Source of the DNA: Membranipora membranacea
Lineage: Eukaryota > Bryozoa > Gymnolaemata > Cheilostomatida > Membraniporidae
NCBI GenBank assembly: GCA_914767715.1
Contig: OU612069.1
Coordinates: 12,831,387-12,895,386 of the forward strand
Direction of reading: 5' to 3'
Length of the DNA: 64,000 nucleotides
In this document: piece after piece, positions 63,501-64,000 of the stretch
Layout: each line of letters opens with the position of its first letter
Numbering within the stretch: position 1 is the stretch's first letter
Notes under the pieces: model-generated
Database searches by the model: none
What the model was told of the DNA's origin: nothing
What the model saw: the letters and a program-made list of their open reading frames with translations, nothing else
Program-made: the position numbers and the translations under genes

Positions 63501-63800
63501 ATTTCAATCTTATGAGAACTTATAACAATAATGTGATAAGCAAAATTCAGAATGGTTCTGGTCATGGACAATCTAATTCAATCTCATCTCTATTTATATT
63601 CTATATGACGAATTTAGATTTTTGACGAATTTAAAAGAACAACTTACCTTGACAATTTTCTCAAGGTCATTCTGTGTGCCATTGTAAGTACATATCATAT
63701 AGACATGAGGAGGTAGTTTAGTTGGTATCCATGTCAGGTAGTGGGTGTTATAACTGTTGTTCAGGTGCTCTAAACCATCCAGTACTATGACACATGGTCG
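45563..63800 (-). CDS. STAND/NACHT-like NTPase with WD40 repeats (NWD1-like), 5'-partial
   Basis: Exons (minus): 63800-63648, 63310-63146, 62507-62413, 61816-61690, 61168-61038, 60363-60276, 59215-59044, 58342-58168, 57224-57034, 56257-56060, 55302-55203, 54215-54109, 53179-53034, 52288-52107, 51508-51351, 51041-50826, 50202-50091, 49783-49596, 49204-49094, 47769-47650, 47545-47386, 46563-46379, 45808-45563; about 1175 residues. The first exon has Walker B (VIVLDGLEHLN), so the P-loop lies beyond the right edge. Next come the winged-helix-like region typical of NACHT-WD proteins (LEQKYGKTF, GISEAELEDVLS, RIPPHLWPMLRKEL, WYHGAVEHAVCKRYL), a helical segment, then from about 56257 a run of roughly one WD40 blade per exon (SIKVWDLGQG, SKVKVWNLAEKKF). 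NWD1-type proteins are cytosolic nucleotide-driven oligomerising scaffolds; the ligand is unknown. All junctions are in phase except 47650/47545 (see findings). Confidence 0.88.
46024..46094. repeat. Small inverted repeat in last intron
   Basis: GTAGTAGCATTTCATTCTCAAC and GTTGATAATAAAATGCTACTAC-type arms face each other between the last two exons of the STAND-WD40 gene. Confidence 0.6.
48182..48441 (-). mobile_element. Retroposon with U2 snRNA-like head, A-rich tail and 13-bp target-site duplication
   Basis: On the minus strand, starting at 48428, the sequence reads GCTTCTCGGCCTATTGGCTA then AGATCAAAGTGT. This matches the conserved 5' end and stem I of metazoan U2 snRNA apart from about one substitution, and stops matching before the branch-site-pairing GUAGUA. 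A body of about 180 nt with several hairpins (GCAGC-TT-GCTGC; CCTAG..CTAGG) is not recognised. It ends in ATAAAAAATAAAAAA. The element is flanked by identical 13-mers ATTATAATGGAAT at 48182-48194 and 48429-48441. TSD plus A-rich tail indicate LINE-mediated insertion, so this is a snRNA-headed SINE or a chimeric U2 retropseudogene, not a working U2 gene. It lies in the intron 47770-49093 of the STAND-WD40 gene. Confidence 0.8.
48575..48694. repeat. Near-perfect hairpin, ~56-bp stem, short loop
   Basis: ATAGGCAAATTCG..CTGCTCCACTGTAATAAAATTG is followed about 8 nt after the stem by its reverse complement (CAATTTTATTACAGTGGAAC..). Likely a foldback mobile element; no coding capacity. Confidence 0.9.
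52454..52467. repeat. Poly(G) run
   Basis: About fourteen consecutive G in an intron of the STAND-WD40 gene; the length may be unreliable in assembly. Confidence 0.8.
52640..52752 (-). mobile_element. Partial family A SINE
   Basis: The minus strand keeps GGAGTTGGAGGTGGCG and AGATTTGAATCCCACTGCAG, then GGGGCTTGTTGGAGCCCC. Matches 18690-18878 with the segment between A and B boxes deleted. Confidence 0.6.
52903..53012 (-). mobile_element. tRNA-derived SINE, family C
   Basis: The minus strand reads GCCGCGGTGCAATTGGTAGG (A box) and TCAGTGTTTGATTCCTGGC (B box), then a body with CAGGGTGGTGTCAGGAAGGG. It lies about 20 bp beyond the donor of exon 53179-53034, so part of it would be read in unspliced transcripts. 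Confidence 0.65.
54753..55020. mobile_element. Foldback element, ~115-bp arms
   Basis: AGTGATTGTGAAAGAATCAG at 54753 is inverted at the right end, and GACAGCCTGCCGCCCAGTTT is inverted at about 54925-54945. Loop of about 30 nt. Intron of the STAND-WD40 gene. Confidence 0.85.
55909..56021. mobile_element. Single arm of the TTAA foldback family
   Basis: TTAAAGACTACCCAAAGA, TATAGTCAGGCAGTTA, GTGTCAGATTCGCATGGTGA and CATGAATTACCGATGGTGG match one arm of 15411-15802. The other arm is missing. Ends about 40 bp from the exon boundary at 56060. Confidence 0.8.
56492..56799. repeat. 28-bp satellite, 11 copies
   Basis: 308 bp, exactly eleven units of 28 bp (ATATATCATTGCTATTCATT plus GCAATGAA). All but the first unit, which has one substitution, look identical. 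Each unit contains the perfect palindrome TTCATTGCAATGAA. Intron of the STAND-WD40 gene. Confidence 0.95.
57247..57616. mobile_element. MITE-like element with TIRs and many internal CCCAGA motifs
   Basis: Termini GGTGCACATTGTCCCAGA and TCTGGGACAATGTGCACC are exact reverse complements. The 370-bp body contains more than a dozen TCCCAGA/TCTGGGA motifs in both orientations and repeated TGTTCACATT. No open frame. Intron of the STAND-WD40 gene. Confidence 0.85.
58905..58950 (-). repeat. tRNA-like fragment
   Basis: The minus strand contains CCTTGGTTCAAATCCCGGC, a good B box, without an A box at tRNA spacing. Probable truncated SINE. Confidence 0.4.
62639..62676. repeat. GGACCT hexamer repeat
   Basis: Six near-identical TGGACC/ACATGG units in an intron of the STAND-WD40 gene. 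Confidence 0.8.
62730..63035. repeat. ~35-bp degenerate minisatellite
   Basis: TATGACATCACCATTAAATG and GTGTACTGA-type units recur about eight times with drift. Intron of the STAND-WD40 gene. Confidence 0.75.
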
Positions 63801-64000
63801 CTGTTGTAACAAAAACAACAAACAAAATAATTTAATATTAATTAAACTCCTATTTTTAGGCGAATATCATACAAGGCAGGTCTTCCAAATAAACCCAGCC
63901 AAAATCGCTATCCGATTGCTCACTCAATGAGTGAGTGATACCTGCCAGGGTCTCGCTCATCAATCTCTCATAAATCGCTCACTCATTGATGGTACGATAT

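Noticed and set aside
1-64000. CRISPR arrays, operons or other prokaryotic systems
   Set aside because: Tandem repeats lack spacers, and genes are intron-rich with poly(A) signals.

Overview
This window is nuclear DNA from an animal. Genes are split into many small GT-AG exons, introns are AT-rich and packed with short transposons and tRNA-derived SINEs, and the proteins (WD40/STAND NTPase, D8C secreted domain, eukaryotic protein kinases) are metazoan types. An early-branching invertebrate such as a sponge would fit, but the species cannot be fixed from sequence alone.

Layout: (1) 276-5763, plus strand: 5'-truncated protein kinase gene A. (2) 8489-18975, minus strand: complete paralogous kinase gene B, 14 coding exons, 970 residues. 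(3) 25364-39671, plus strand: third paralogue, kinase gene C, 16 coding exons, about 1416 residues, with a long extra C-terminal part of unknown function and one reading-frame break. (4) 42591-43341, plus strand: small secreted protein with an eight-cysteine uromodulin/GP2-type D8C domain. (5) 45563-63800, minus strand, continuing past the right edge: STAND (NACHT-like) NTPase followed by a long WD40 repeat region, NWD1-like.

The three kinases share exon lengths and phases (for example a catalytic-loop exon of exactly 169 nt in each) and share an HCD in place of the usual HRD catalytic motif. They form a local tandem/inverted cluster of non-RD Ser/Thr kinases with different disordered or orphan tails. 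Non-RD kinases, STAND-WD40 proteins and secreted D8C proteins are all compatible with recognition or immune signalling, but a joint role is inference only.

Introns and intergenic DNA hold several repeat families: foldback elements bounded by TTAA, a roughly 330-bp inverted-repeat element in two copies, a 500-600-bp inverted-repeat element in two opposed copies inside gene B, tRNA-headed SINEs in multiple copies, an 11-copy 28-bp satellite, and a retroposon whose head matches the 5' end of U2 snRNA, with a 13-bp target-site duplication and A-rich tail.
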